A stretch of DNA of 64,000 nucleotides, from positions 2,193,501 to 2,257,500 of the forward strand of contig NC_044977.1 in NCBI RefSeq assembly GCF_008728515.1, written 5' to 3'. The stretch is from Papio anubis. Lineage: Eukaryota > Chordata > Mammalia > Primates > Cercopithecidae. Positions 49,585 to 60,596 of the stretch are shown one piece after another. Within the stretch, counting starts at the first letter, position 1. Each line of letters starts with the position of its first letter. The translations under genes and the position numbers were made by a program. The notes beneath the pieces were generated by a model. The model did not search any database. It saw nothing but the letters and a program-made list of their open reading frames with translations, and had not been told where the DNA came from.

Positions 49585-49836
49585 CTAGGCCTCTGGGCCT
49601 GTGATGGGAGAGGCTGTCACAAAAGTGTCTAATATGTCCTGGAGATATTTCCCCCCATTGTCTTTTTCATTAACATTTGTATCCTTGTTACTTTTGCAAA
49701 TTTCTGCAGCTGGCTGGAATTTCTCCTCAGAAAATGGAATTTTCTTTTCTATCTCATTGTCAGGCTGCAAATTTTCTGAACTTTTATGTTCTGTTTCCCT
49801 TTTAAAATTGAATACCTTTAACAGCACCCAAATCAC
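49585..49836 (-). pseudogene. MaLR internal-region reading-frame remnant
   Basis: An 83-codon minus-strand frame, rich in lysine and glutamate, lies in the internal region of the MaLR element; another frame at 49852-50079 lies just upstream of it. MaLR internal regions derive from a gag-like sequence, but I see no gag motif here and the frame is closed by stops. I record it only as a decayed remnant. Confidence 0.3.
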
Positions 49837-50231
49837 CTCTTGAGTACTTTGCTACTTAGAAATTTCTTCTTCCAGATACTCTAAATCATCTTTCTCAAGT
49901 TCAAAGTTCCACAGATCTCTAGGGCAAGGACAAAACGCTCCCAGTCTTTTTGCTAAAACATAACAAGAGCCACCTTTGCTCCAGTTCCCAACAAGTTCCT
50001 CATCTCCACCTGAGACCACCTCAGCCTGGATTTCATTGTCCATATCATTATCAGCATTCTTATCAAAGCCATTCAGCAAGTCTGTAGGGAGTTCCAGATT
50101 TTCTCACATTTTTCTGTCTTCTTCTGTGCCCTCTAAACTGTTCTAAACTCTGCCTATTACCCAGTTCCAAAGTCACTTCCACATTTTCGGGTATCTTTTC
50201 AGCACTCCACACTCTACTGCTGCCAATTTAC

Positions 50232-50575
50232 TGTATTACTTTGTTTCCACGCTGCTGATAAAGACATAACTGAGACTGAGCTATTTACAAAAGAAAGAGT
50301 TCTAATGGACTAATAGTTGCACGTGGCTGGGGAGGCCTCACAATCATGGTGGAAGATGAAAGGCACATCTCACATGGTGACAGACAAGAGGAGAGAGCTT
50401 GAGCAGGAAAACTCCCCCTTATAAAGCCATCAGATCTCTTGAGACTTATCCACTATCATGAAAACAGCATGGGGAAGACATGCTCCCAAGATTCAATTAC
50501 CTCCCACTGGATCCCTCTCACAATGTGTGGGAATTCAAGATGAGATTTGGATGGGGACACAGTCAAACCATATCA
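50232..50575 (-). repeat. 5' LTR of the MaLR element
   Basis: Begins 'tgtattactttgtttccacg' and ends 'agtcaaaccatatca' next to the downstream target copy tgagg. Confidence 0.88.
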
Positions 50576-50730
50576 TGAGGGTATTTGAAGGTGGGTCATT
50601 TGAAAGGTAATTAGAGTTAGATAGGTTATTAGCGTGAAGCACACATGAAGGTGTTAGTGACCTTATTAAGAATTGGAGGGATCAGAGCTTTCCTTCTCCC
50701 TCATGTGAGGACACAGCAAGAAGACAACTA
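50576..50730 (+). mobile_element. Old MaLR/MLT-like LTR, piece 2 of 3
   Basis: Continues piece 1: 'ggtatttgaaggtgggtcat', 'ttgaaaggtaattagagtta' and 'ctcatgtgaggacacagcaa'. It ends at TA (50729-50730), where the Tigger-like element starts. Confidence 0.75.
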
Positions 50731-51581
50731 CAGTCATTAATTGCTTAATAATGAAGATATGTTCAGAGAAATGTGCCTTAGGTAATTTGGTTGTTATGTT
50801 AACATCATGGAATGTACTTACACCAACTGAGATGCTACAGCCTACTCTACACCTAGGCTATATGGTATAGCCTCTTGTTCCTAGGCTACAAAGATCTGTA
50901 CAGCATGTTAGTGTGCTGAATGCTGCAGGCAACTTAACACAATGGTATGTATTTGTGTATCTAAACATATCCAAACATAAAACTGGTACAGTAAGAATAC
51001 AGTATAAAAGATAAAAAATGGTACACTTGTATAATGGCACTTATGAATTGAACTTGCAGAACTGGACTTTGTTCTGGGTGAGTCAGTGAGTGAATGGGGA
51101 GTGAATGTACCCTACCGTAGACTTTATAAATACTGTACATATATGCTACACTAAATTTATTTAAAAATTGTTTTCTTTAATAATAAATTAACAGACTGTA
51201 TATAAAAATTTTATTTTTTTAATGTTTTAGCTTTTTGTAATAACACAGCTTGAAATACACACATATTATACAATTTTACAAAAATGTTCTCCTTATTTCC
51301 TTATTCTTCTATAACTTTTTTCCTTTTTTTTTTTTAAGTATACTTTTAAAACGTTTTTGTTAAAGCTAAAACACAAACACACACATTAGCATTAGCCTAC
51401 ATAGGATCAGGATCATTGATATCACTGTCATCATCCTCCACATCATGTTGTACTGGAAGGCCCTCAGGAGCAATAGTACCCATGGAGCTGTCACCTCCTC
51501 TGATAACAATGCCTTCCTCTGGAACACCTCCTGAAGGATTTTTATGTAAGTAGAAGGAACACATTTTAAAATAACAATACA
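50731..51581 (-). mobile_element. Tigger-like DNA transposon, 3' portion, antisense
   Basis: Begins at the terminal repeat 'cagtcattaattgcttaata' directly after a TA. Recognisable parts include 'cctaggctatatggtatagc', 'ttgtgtatctaaacatatcc' and a reversed internal stretch near 51400-51540. It breaks off at the Alu at 51582, inside a 'taaaataacaata' sequence. The missing 5' portion is found inverted at 52096-52390. The TA target suggests the Tc1/mariner (Tigger) group; I do not assign a subfamily. Confidence 0.75.
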
Positions 51582-51868
51582 GGCCATGCGCGGTGGCTCA
51601 CGCCTGTATTCCCAGCACTTTGGGAGGCTGAGGCGGGCGGATCACAAGGTCAGGAGATGGAGACCATCCTGACTAACGTGGTGAAATCTCGTCTCTATTA
51701 AAAATACAAAAAATGAGCCGGGCGTGGTGGCGGTGCCTGTGGTCCCAGCTTCTCCGGAGGCTGAGGCAGGAGAATGGCGGGAACCCGAGAGACAGAGCTT
51801 GCAGTGAGCTGAGATTGAGCCACTGCACACAAGCCTGGGGACACAGTGAGACGCCATCTCAAAATAAT
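51582..51868 (+). mobile_element. Chimeric AluY at the left edge of an inversion
   Basis: The 5' two-thirds carry variant-type differences ('ctgtggtcccagcttctc', 'aatggcgggaacccga'). The 3' third reads as ordinary AluY ('gcagtgagctgagattgagc'). Its left flank 'aaaataacaataca' (51568-51581) and right flank 'agaaaatggaagaataa' (51917-51933) do not match each other, but each matches a flank of the Alu at 52391 in inverted form. This is the signature of Alu-Alu recombination. Confidence 0.88.
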
Positions 51869-51906
51869 AATAATAACAACAACAACAATAATAATAATGA
51901 TAGTAA
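51862..51906. repeat. (AAT)n and (AAC)n tail of the Alu
   Basis: AAT and AAC units directly after the Alu body. Confidence 0.9.
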
Positions 51907-51950
51907 TAGGAAAAAAAGAAAATGGAAGAATAAAAATTGAAAACAACTAA

Positions 51951-52095
51951 TATATTAATCATTTTGGGCTGTCATACACTGGGTGGCTAAAATAGCAGAA
52001 GTTTATTTCTCAGAGTTCTGGAGGTTGGCAAGTTCAAAATCAGGGTGCCCATAGGGTCAGGTTCTGGTGAGAGCCTGTTTCCTGGCTAGCAGATA
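51951..52095 (-). mobile_element. Old MaLR/MLT-like LTR, piece 3 of 3, inverted
   Basis: 'cattttgggctgtcatacac', 'aagtttatttctcagagttc' and 'ttcctggctagcagata' are the reverse complement of the LTR 3' end. In reverse this continues piece 2 after the Tigger element. It ends at TA (52094-52095), the other Tigger target copy. Confidence 0.75.
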
Positions 52096-52390
52096 CAGTC
52101 ATGTGCTACGATATGACATTTCAGTCAATGATAAACCACATATACAATGATAGTCCCATAAGATTATAATGGAGCTAAAAAATTCCTATCATTTAGTGAA
52201 TTGTAGCTATGGTAACATCACAATCCCTTAGTCATGTGTTTGTAGTGATGCTGGCATAAACGAACCTATTGCACTGCCAGTAATGTAAAAATATATGACA
52301 TACAATTATGTACAGTATATATTTGATAATGATAATAAATAAATCTGTTATTCATTTATGTATTTACTATAGTCTGCATTGTTCTTTTAT
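52096..52390 (+). mobile_element. Tigger-like DNA transposon, 5' portion, inverted relative to the rest
   Basis: Starts with the terminal repeat 'cagtcatgtgctacgatatg' after TA, then 'agtcccataagattataatg' and 'tatttactatagtctgcatt'. It breaks at 'ttgttcttttatttt', the same point of the element at which the other portion breaks at 51581. Confidence 0.78.
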
Positions 52391-52671
52391 TTTGAGACGG
52401 AGTCTGGCTCTGCGGCCCAGGCTGGAGTGAGCGGCGCCATCTTGGCTCCCTGCAAGCTCCGCCCCCCAGGTTCCCGCCATTCTCCTGCCTCCGCCTCCCG
52501 AGGAGCTGGGACCACAGGCGCCGCCACCGCGCCCGGCTAGTTTTTTGTATTTTTAGTAGAGACGGGGTTTCACCGTGTTAGCCAGGATGGTCTCCATCTC
52601 CTGACCTCGTGATCCGCCCACCTTGGCCTCCCAAAGTGCTGGGATTACAGGAGTGAGCCACCGCGCCTGGC
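52391..52671 (-). mobile_element. AluY (variant type) at the right edge of an inversion
   Basis: Antisense Alu carrying all the variant changes in its 3' half ('gagcggcgccatcttggctc', 'gggaccacaggcgccgcc'). The left flank (reverse complement 'aaaagaacaatgca') pairs with 51568-51581, and the right flank 'ttattctttcattttct' (52672-52688) pairs inverted with 51917-51933. Confidence 0.9.
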
Positions 52672-52688
52672 TTATTCTTTCATTTTCT

Positions 52689-55048
52689 AAACTAATAGAA
52701 CCTTAATTTTTAGCTACGTATGTGGCCTCCTAGAAGAAAAATTACATTTTCCCAACTCACTGACAGACTTGACCATGTAACTTGGAATGCAAGCATAAAT
52801 GAAGGAGTACAACTCTAAGAACTACCCTAAATGGAAGGAATGTGCTCCTCTGACGATTTTGTTCCTCTTCTTCTAATTTGGGCCATGATTGGTTAGTGAC
52901 TGGCAGATTCACTGACAGTTCGTCCAAGAGGTCTAGTTCCCCTTCTTTTGTATCTGTGCTAATTCTAGTGAACTCCTAAAGCAATGCTGGTTATTCTGGC
53001 TCTTTGATCACACTTAGAACAGCAAGGATGTAATGGTCATCATTATCATTCTTGATGACTTTTGAAAGGGGAATTTGGTTAGCATGACTGGTAGTCATTA
53101 ATACTGAATGGACTGCAGAGTGAAATGGAAGGTAAGGAACTATCAATAAATCATAAATCCTCTCTCTGAGAAGTTTTACAATGAATACTGGGAGTGAAAT
53201 GCTAAGCCATCCAGAAAGAGATATAGGATAATGGATGTGATTGAGACATGAGACATGGTGGAAACTGCTTTTATCTTAAGTCAGATAATTCAATTTAGAA
53301 CCATGTAGATAGAAAAATCAGAATGAAATGGAAGAAACAAAGTCTTAAAGGAAATTGGCAGTTGAGGGAGGTATGTAGTTCAATATGGCCTGGCACAGAG
53401 ATAGGAGAAACCTTATCATCCTCACCAACCCCCGTCCTCTGTGCACTCACTTTTCTTTTTGTAACTGTTTTATGTTGTTACTTACCCATTCTGGAGATCA
53501 GATATTGCATTCTTTTAAAACATCACTTTTTCACCTAAGAATGTATTGTTAAATGAAAAAAAGCAAAGGGCAAAAATGATAGATGACTGGGTTGGTTGAT
53601 GGATAGATAGAAAAGAAGAGCAAATAATAACAACTGCTCCTACAAGAATAATAAAACGGAAAACTGAAATTATTACTGACAGAGTTTGAGAAAGAAGGGA
53701 AAACAAAGGGAAGTGACACTGTTCTGAATTATCTTTTTACATAGTTTTAACTCTTGGAAGCATGTTAACGTTTTACATATTCAAAAATTAAATATAATTC
53801 AAAACAATGAGAAGAAACAAGAATTAATTTGGAAACAAAAAAACCCAACTTTGTCTTGAACGGATTATATAGTTACAACAAAGAATAAAAACAAAGCAAA
53901 GGCAAATTAAAGAAAGTTGAATCAAAGCAACTTTTGAACGTGGTATATATCCTAAGTTCTGGAGTGAGATGTGGGGATTGAGGGAGGAATGCCAAGAAAT
54001 GATGAAATCTTTTAGTAGATGTTTTCGTACTGGTATAGATGAAGCAATCCTTAAATTATGATAGGAGATTTGTAGGATTGAGCAAATAAATAAATCTATT
54101 GATATTGGTGGAATCCTGGCTTCTTACTATGGTTTAAGGAAAATGTAAATATGGTATGAGGTGAGGAGAGAGAAGAAAGAACCATGTTGGGGTGGATTGC
54201 AGTTGGAAATACCAATATGCATTTATGTTGTAAACACTAATTCTGTCTACTGCCAAGATAAAGAAGACAGGAACTCCAGAGGCAATGAGCATATCTAGAA
54301 TCCACACACCTCTACATTTTCCATGACCAAATAGCAGCTATCCTCGGAGAATTTTCCAATTCATATTCTGGAACAGTGCATATTAAGATGAGTATGGAAT
54401 AATTTGTTATACCAAAAACTTGAAATGTGCCTAAAAAATGATGAAGCCCTGTTAAAAGGGCACTTCCGTCAGCTTGAAGGTACACCCACCAGCCAAGACT
54501 AGAACAAGATGATAAAGCAGAGAGGGTAATGAGCGATAAACCATTGGGGAAAAACTAGAAATGAGTGAGTCCATAATCAATCAATAAAGAAAGAAAAGAA
54601 GGAAGGAGAAGGGAGAGCTGTTCCCTAAGATAGAATGCTGATCCATAAAGGCTGAGAAAATCCAGAAGTTAGAAAATCATTATATGAAAGTCATCAAATT
54701 TTTTTTCAGTGAAATATGGAGGGGGATTTTGATGAGAAGCAGTATTTTGCACGGCCTTACAGGGTCTCTCCACAGATCCCTTGTAACATGCAAAAATAAA
54801 TATGGTAACTCTATAGCAGAGAAACCAGAAATCCCATTATCTATTGATGCAAATTGACACTGACATTGAGGAATAGACTGTATTGTGAACCTCCTAATGT
54901 CACCCTGAGGAGGACACAATGTCTCCTAGATAGAATTCATATCCAGCATACATACTCTGAATCTAAATGTGAGAAAAGTTCCAAAAAACCCACTGAAACA
55001 CACTACTGAAAAGAGACAGGAGGGTTTGTATGCTTCAAAATTTACTAT
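52689..55048. other. Unassigned DNA
   Basis: No gene recognised. 52700-52950 resembles an old hAT-type repeat, weakly. ORFs of at most 79 codons show no domain. Confidence 0.4.
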
Positions 55049-55357
55049 CGGGCTGGGCACAGTGGCTCATACCTGTAATCTCAATGCTATGAGAGGCTGA
55101 AGCGGAAGGATCACTTGGACCCAGGAGTTTGAGACTAGCCTGCGCAACATAGTGAGAACCCATCTCCACCCACCCCCTGCAAAAAAAAAAAAAAAAAAGG
55201 CGTAGCCAGATGTAGTGGCACGTGCCTGTGGTCCGAGCTACTCAGGCGGCTTAGGTGAGAGGATTGCTTGAGACAAGGAGGTTGAGGCTGCAGTGGGCCA
55301 TGATCATGTCACTGTACAGCCATCTGGGTGACAGAGTGACACCCTGTCTCAAAACGA
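55049..55357 (+). mobile_element. AluJ element, full length
   Basis: 'gggctgggcacagtggctca', 'cactgtacagccatctgggt' and AluJ-type 'aggattgcttgag', with a long A linker (55180-55198) between the arms. It splits the old LINE-like sequence. Confidence 0.92.
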
Positions 55358-56105
55358 AGAAACAAGCAAAAAGAAACTGTCACAAAAGACAAAGAATGTC
55401 TGAGATAATGTTCCAGATCAAAGAACATGACAACAAAATACAATATGTGATTTTGGACTGCATCTTGGACTAAAGGAAGGAAAGCTGTAAAGAGCCTTAC
55501 TGACAAAGTTGAAATATGTCTGGTAGGTTACATAAAGATTATGCCAAATTAAATTTCCAAAATTTTTTTTTTTTTTTTTTTTGAGACGGAGTCTGGCTCT
55601 GTGGCCCAGGCTGGAGTGAGCGGCGCCATCTTGGCTCACTGCAAGCTCCGCCCCCCGGGTTCCCGCCATTCTCCTGCCTCCGCCTCCCGAGGAGCTGGGA
55701 CCACAGGCGCCGCCACCAAGCCCGGGTAATTTTTTGTAATTTTAGTAGAGACGGGGTTTCACCGTGTTAGCCAGGATGGTCTCGATCTCCTGACCTCGTG
55801 ATCCACCCGCCTCGGCCTCCCAAAGTGTTGGGATTACAGGCGTGAGCCACGGCGCCCGGCCAAAATTTTTTAACTATACAGTGGTTATGAAAGAATATTC
55901 TTGTTCTCAGGAAATACACTGTGAGCCATGTAAGAGTAAAGCAGTAAGAAAAAATGTGCAGATATACAGACATGTAGATGCATACAATGATAAAGAAAAT
56001 TAGGCAGAATGTTAACAATTTATAAATCTGGATAAAGGATACACAGAGCTCTTTGTACAATATTGCAGCTTCTCTATGAGCATGGAATTATTTCCATGAA
56101 AACAG
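55358..56105 (+). mobile_element. Old LINE-like 3' end, interrupted by an AluY
   Basis: Pieces 55358-55562 and 55862-56105 read as one sequence: 'tctgagataatgttccagat', 'atgacaacaaaatacaatat', 'ttggactgcatcttggacta', then 'gaatattcttgttctcagga' and 'ggcagaatgttaacaattta', ending 'ggaattatttccatgaaaac'. This order fits an abundant old mammalian LINE-type 3' end whose name I cannot fix. The AluY lies between the two pieces. Confidence 0.55.
55563..55861 (-). mobile_element. AluY of the distinctive variant type
   Basis: T tail, 'gagacggagtctggctctgt', 'gagcggcgccatcttggctc' and 'gggaccacaggcgccgcc', ending 'cggcgcccggcc'. The flanks share 'aaaatttttt', a short A/T target copy. Confidence 0.95.
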
Positions 56106-58150
56106 TAATACAGCATCACTTTTTAGAAGTAGGGGTTTTGTCACATACTGCAGGATAGACATCCAAACACTTGTGAAGTGACCATATAAATGAGTTTAAA
56201 AAGTGTATATTGCACCCCAATGGCAATGCTTTTTCTCTATGTTTCTAAATGTACCATCTTTATATGTTCAAAATGTAACATGATTTCATCAAAGAATGAG
56301 AAAGTAGACTGATATTCAAAGATGCAAGACAGAAAAGAGAAAATAATACCAATTACCAAAGGGAAAATATTTTTGAGAAGACTACTAGATATGTGCTACA
56401 GGTTAGAAAAGCATATATCAAAATCGCTGTGACATTTTCCAATGTTTTCAAGCATCATGCCTAGCTTAATCATTTAAAAGCTTAAAATATGTAAGTTTAA
56501 CTCCTCAGAAGCTGTACTCTCAGTCTCAACTTGTCTTGACCCTAATATATCAAATTTACCAATGAAACCAGATTTTATACTGATTTCTCAAAGTAGGAAA
56601 CCTGCTATAAACTTCAAGAGATATAAATTTTTGCAACCACACTTGTGTCAAAGATAATATGAAGAATGTTGCTGCATCCTTATTGAGTATTAAATTCAGC
56701 TTATGGGTAGTTGAAAATTGATATCCATTAAGAAGGGAAATTATAAAGAAATAAACATTCACTGGTATATCATTATTCTTCTATTATTGTAGTTGCATTG
56801 CTCATATAAAGAATGTAACAATATTTAAAGGCCCTTATTTTGAAAATTGTCTTTCTCACATCATTCTCCCTCTACTCTGAACATGAGTTCTGGTACATTA
56901 TCTCCCTTCAAGTGTGAATAAATATATATCTAATTTTTTTTTTTAAAAAAAACTACTTTATTGCAATTATGTAGTCATTAATTATACATTACAAATGAGA
57001 CAGATTGATCTTCACTTGTATATGATGTTTTTGGAAATTATGCTGAATGTGAACTACATAGTCAGCACTTTCTAATATATAGAAGACAAACTCTTCTTAA
57101 AAGTTTGAGATCAATTTTCTTGCATTTTGCTGTGGTTTTGCTGCTTTTGCCTTATGTCTTGAAATGAGAGGTTAGGCCAACAACTAGACAGGTTCTGCAT
57201 ATTTTAAATGATGATGTTTTGCCTTGAGGTCGTTTCACGCTGGCTGTTCATGGAACCTTTGGGGATTTAAACATTAAAAGAAGGGGGAAGTGCCAACTCT
57301 AATTTTATGCACTACCTTATTCTGTTAATTTGAAAAATGTTGGGTTGTCTTAGTTGGAAAAGGTTAATCTCAGGAGTCTGGCTCATAAAACCTGTGCAAA
57401 CATAGATGACTAATTTGGGTAGTGAAGACAAAAAAAAAGCACATAAACAAATATATATGGTTGAAGGAAGTTAAAGAAAATTCTTTGGAATATTAGACAT
57501 TGATATTTAACAAAACAAATTTAAATACACCATAAAAACTTAGCCCGAAGCAGCACATAATAGAATAATACTGTGACATTCTCAGTTCTATTGATGTTTA
57601 TGTGGGAGTTGCAAGAACTACAATTTATTAAGAGTAGGGAAGAAAAGATACTATCTTTTCCTCACCCATTGCAAGGTTCATGGGCTGACAACCCTAGAAC
57701 AAAAGACAGATTAAAAATAGAAACAGATAACAAATTCATTTAGCTAAGGTTTTTCCTGACATGGGAGCCTTCAGAAATGAAGAACAAAAGATACAGGAAA
57801 AAAATTCATGGTTAGATTCAGTGAAGAAAGGACAGTCATGTAGAAGCATAATTGGTCAAAAATAGTATGCTCTAATGGCAATAAACTCAGGATGAACCCA
57901 GTGAGTCCTGCCTGTTAAAATTCTTCTTGGTCTCCAGGTATAGAGCAAGACACCTGTGACATGAGAATATTTTGACCTATTTTCATGACAGAAAGTTCAC
58001 ATAATTTCTCTATAGCCAGCTTTCATACAGAAAGTCAGAAAAAGATTGGAGAGTAACCTTTCTGCTTCTGCTGTTCTCTCAATTTCCAAGATGTCATATT
58101 CGGGGTAGTGTGTCCGAGCTCCAACATAAACGTCTATGTTATTCTATAAT
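56106..58150. other. Unassigned AT-rich DNA
   Basis: About 2 kb with no recognised gene or repeat. Confidence 0.4.
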
Positions 58151-58513
58151 TGATATGCTTTGTTGTGTCCCCACCCAAATCTTATCTTTAATTGTAGCTC
58201 CCATAATCCTGATGTGTCATGGGAGGGACCTGGTGAGAGGTAATTGAATCATGGGTACAGGTTTTACCCATGCTGTTTCTGTGATCATGAATAAATCTCA
58301 CAATATCTGATGGTTTTCTATAGGGCAGTTCCCCTGCACATGTTCTCTTGCTTGCCTCCATGTAAGATGTGGCTTTGTTCTTCCTTCACCTTCCACTATG
58401 ATTTTGTGGTCTCCCCAGCCATGCAGAACTGTGAGTCCATTAAAACTCGTTTTCTTTATAAGTTACCCAATCTTGGGTATTTCTTCATAGCAGTATAAAA
58501 TTGGGCTAATACA
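58151..58513 (+). mobile_element. MaLR solo LTR (THE1/MST type) with TSD
   Basis: 'tgatatgctttgttgtgtcc' through 'gtaattgaatcatgggtaca', 'catgaataaatctcacaata' and 'agaactgtgagtccattaaa' to 'gggctaataca'. The flanks ataat and ataac match at 4 of 5 bases. Confidence 0.9.
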
Positions 58514-58569
58514 ATAACAATGACAAAATTATAGATAGATTGGTTTCTCTATTTCTCACAAGTAAACTG

Positions 58570-58680
58570 TGAGCTATTTTTTTCTTATTTTGTACATGAA
58601 GAAATTATATTCTAGAAATTGAATTAATGTATGAGCTCACACAGCTCAGAATTGGCAAAACTATGATGTACATTTTGTTC
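58570..58680 (-). mobile_element. MIR-like SINE fragment, antisense
   Basis: 'gaagaaattatattctagaa' and 'gagctcacacagctcagaat' resemble the reversed MIR core ('gaggaaactgaggctcagag', 'tcacacagctagt'). Diverged. A 43-bp part of it recurs at 59484-59527. Confidence 0.45.
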
Positions 58681-59401
58681 AATTCTTCAGAAGAGATAAA
58701 TTATAGAGTTGTATGTGAACAAGGTCAATCTTATCTGATTAAGTGGCAATGTTTACTATGGCTGGATGAGAGTCACGGAACTTACTGTTGTTTTACTTTG
58801 GACTTTGGAGTATTGAGAAAACTGAAGCTCAGTTCTATGCATGGTTGTGACTCCCTAAGCCCAGATGAACTACTGAACTCTGTGTCCCAACATCACTGTT
58901 TGCAAAACCATAGTATGAATTAATCTCTATCTGCCTTCACATTCCATGCACATTAAGCTGACTTCTTACCCTGACTAAGCCAGGTAGCTTATATGGGATT
59001 CCCTGTCAGAGACAAAGAGTGGTAGAAGCAATCCAGGGGCTGGAGTCATATAAGGAAATGTGGATCACTTGCTCACAGCCTGCTGTGTGTAAAGTTTAGG
59101 ATGGGTCACCTGGAAGTTGGAACTTTGTTAGCAGCTGAAATAATCATCCCATCCAATGGATCATCTACCCAAAGGGATGAGGCATTCAGAAATAAACCAC
59201 GTACAAATACAGAAACAGAGTTTGGGTGTCATTAAAAATGAAGAGGCTGGGAGCAGAGGGCAGCAAATGTTAACTCATACAATTACTTGAGCTAAGTAGT
59301 AGGTAGATGCAGCAATGAGAATTAATGGAGAAGGAGGCTCAAGAAGGAGACCCAGACCTGGCTTGTAGTATTATTTTTGCTGTATGATCATTACTACTAC
59401 T
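58681..59401. other. Unassigned DNA
   Basis: No gene recognised. The 98-codon ORF at 58627-58923 begins in the MIR-like sequence and has no domain. Confidence 0.4.
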
Positions 59402-59565
59402 TGTTGTGGGCTGAATTGTGTCCCCCTAAAAGTGTATGTTCAAGTTCTAGCCTTCAGTACTTGCGAGTGTGACCTTACTTAGAATATTTCTAGGGATTGA
59501 ATTAATGTATGAGCTCACACAGCTCAGGTCCTTGCACATGTAATTAAATTGAGATCATACTGGAT
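59402..59565 (+). mobile_element. MLT1-type MaLR LTR, 5' piece
   Basis: 'tgttgtgggctgaattgtgt', 'gttctagccttcagtacttg' and 'catactggattaggg' match the 5' half of an MLT1 LTR. An extra segment at about 59484-59527 does not belong to the LTR (see findings). The 3' half lies at 62030-62327. Confidence 0.8.
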
Positions 59566-59634
59566 TAGGGCAGAACAAACTAAAAATGGACAGTGGAACA
59601 GAATAGAGATTCCAGAAATAAATCCAAATATATA

Positions 59635-59978
59635 AGTAGTTCCCTTCTTATCTAAAAAGAATATGCTCCCAAATCACAAGTGGATGTCTAAAACTGCAAA
59701 TAGTACCAAATTCTATATATACTATTTTCTCCTATACACAGATACTGATTTAAAAAGTTTAATTTATTAATTAGATGCAGCAAGAGATTAACAAAAATAA
59801 CTAATAATAAGATAGAACAACTATAATAATATACTGTAATAAAAGTTATGTGAATGTGGTCTCTCTCTCTCTTTCTCAAAATACTTTATTAACTTGTACT
59901 CACCTATTTTCAGACCACATTTGTCTGCAGATAAATGCAACTGCAGAAAGCAGAATTGCAGATAAGGGTGGACTACTG
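59635..59978 (+). mobile_element. Tigger-type DNA transposon (MITE) nested in the L1
   Basis: Ends 'agtagttcccttcttatc' and 'gataagggtggactactg' are inverted repeats of each other. The element is flanked by TA at 59633-59634 and 59979-59980. Internal text such as 'gcaaatagtaccaaattcta' and 'aaaagttatgtgaatgtggt' is typical of this family. No transposase frame remains. Confidence 0.85.
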
Positions 59979-60596
59979 TACAGTTAACTATTTTTTGTTG
60001 ATTGTACATTAGTAAATAAAACCACAATGGGGAAAAGATAGTCTCTTCAATAAATGGTGCTAGGAAAACTAGATGCAAAAGAATGAAGACTCTTATCTTA
60101 TACCATACACAAAACTCAACTGAAAATGGGTAAAAGACCTAAATGTAAGACCTGAAACCATAAAACTCCTAGAAGAGAACACAGGAGAAAAGCTCCTTGG
60201 CATTGGCCCTCACAAATTTTTTTTTTTTTTTTTTTTTTTGTATAATACACTAAAAGCTCAGGCTACAAAACCAAAAACAAAGAAGACATAGATATTGCCA
60301 ATAGGCATATGAATAGGTGCTGAACATCATCGTCATCAGAGAAATATAAATTAAAACCAATATGAGATATCATTTCAAACCTGTTAGTATGGCTTTTATC
60401 AAAAAGACAAGAAATAACAAGTATCAACAAGAGTGTGAAGAAAAAACAACACTTGTACACAGTTGGTGGATTGTAGATTGGTGTAGCTATTATGGAAGTC
60501 AGTATGAGAGATCCTAAAGAAATTCAAAATAGAACTGCTCTATGACCTACAAATTCCTCTCCTGGATATATGCACAAAAGAGGTGAAATCGCCATC

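Larger units (their letters stand above)
48346..50575 (-). mobile_element. Complete MaLR provirus-like element (THE1/MST) with two LTRs
   Basis: A minus-strand element of about 2.2 kb with its 3' LTR at 48346-48683 and its 5' LTR at 50232-50575. Both LTRs carry 'cacgtggctggggaggcctc', 'cacatctcacatgg' and 'gattcaattacc'. The internal 1.55 kb matches the THE1-type internal region, for example 'gcctctgggcctgtgatggg' and 'ctttgactccatgtctcaca'. The 5-bp flanks tgaag and tgagg match at 4 of 5 bases. MaLR elements are non-autonomous relatives of ERVL and have no pol or env. Here the internal frames are short and broken. Confidence 0.9.
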
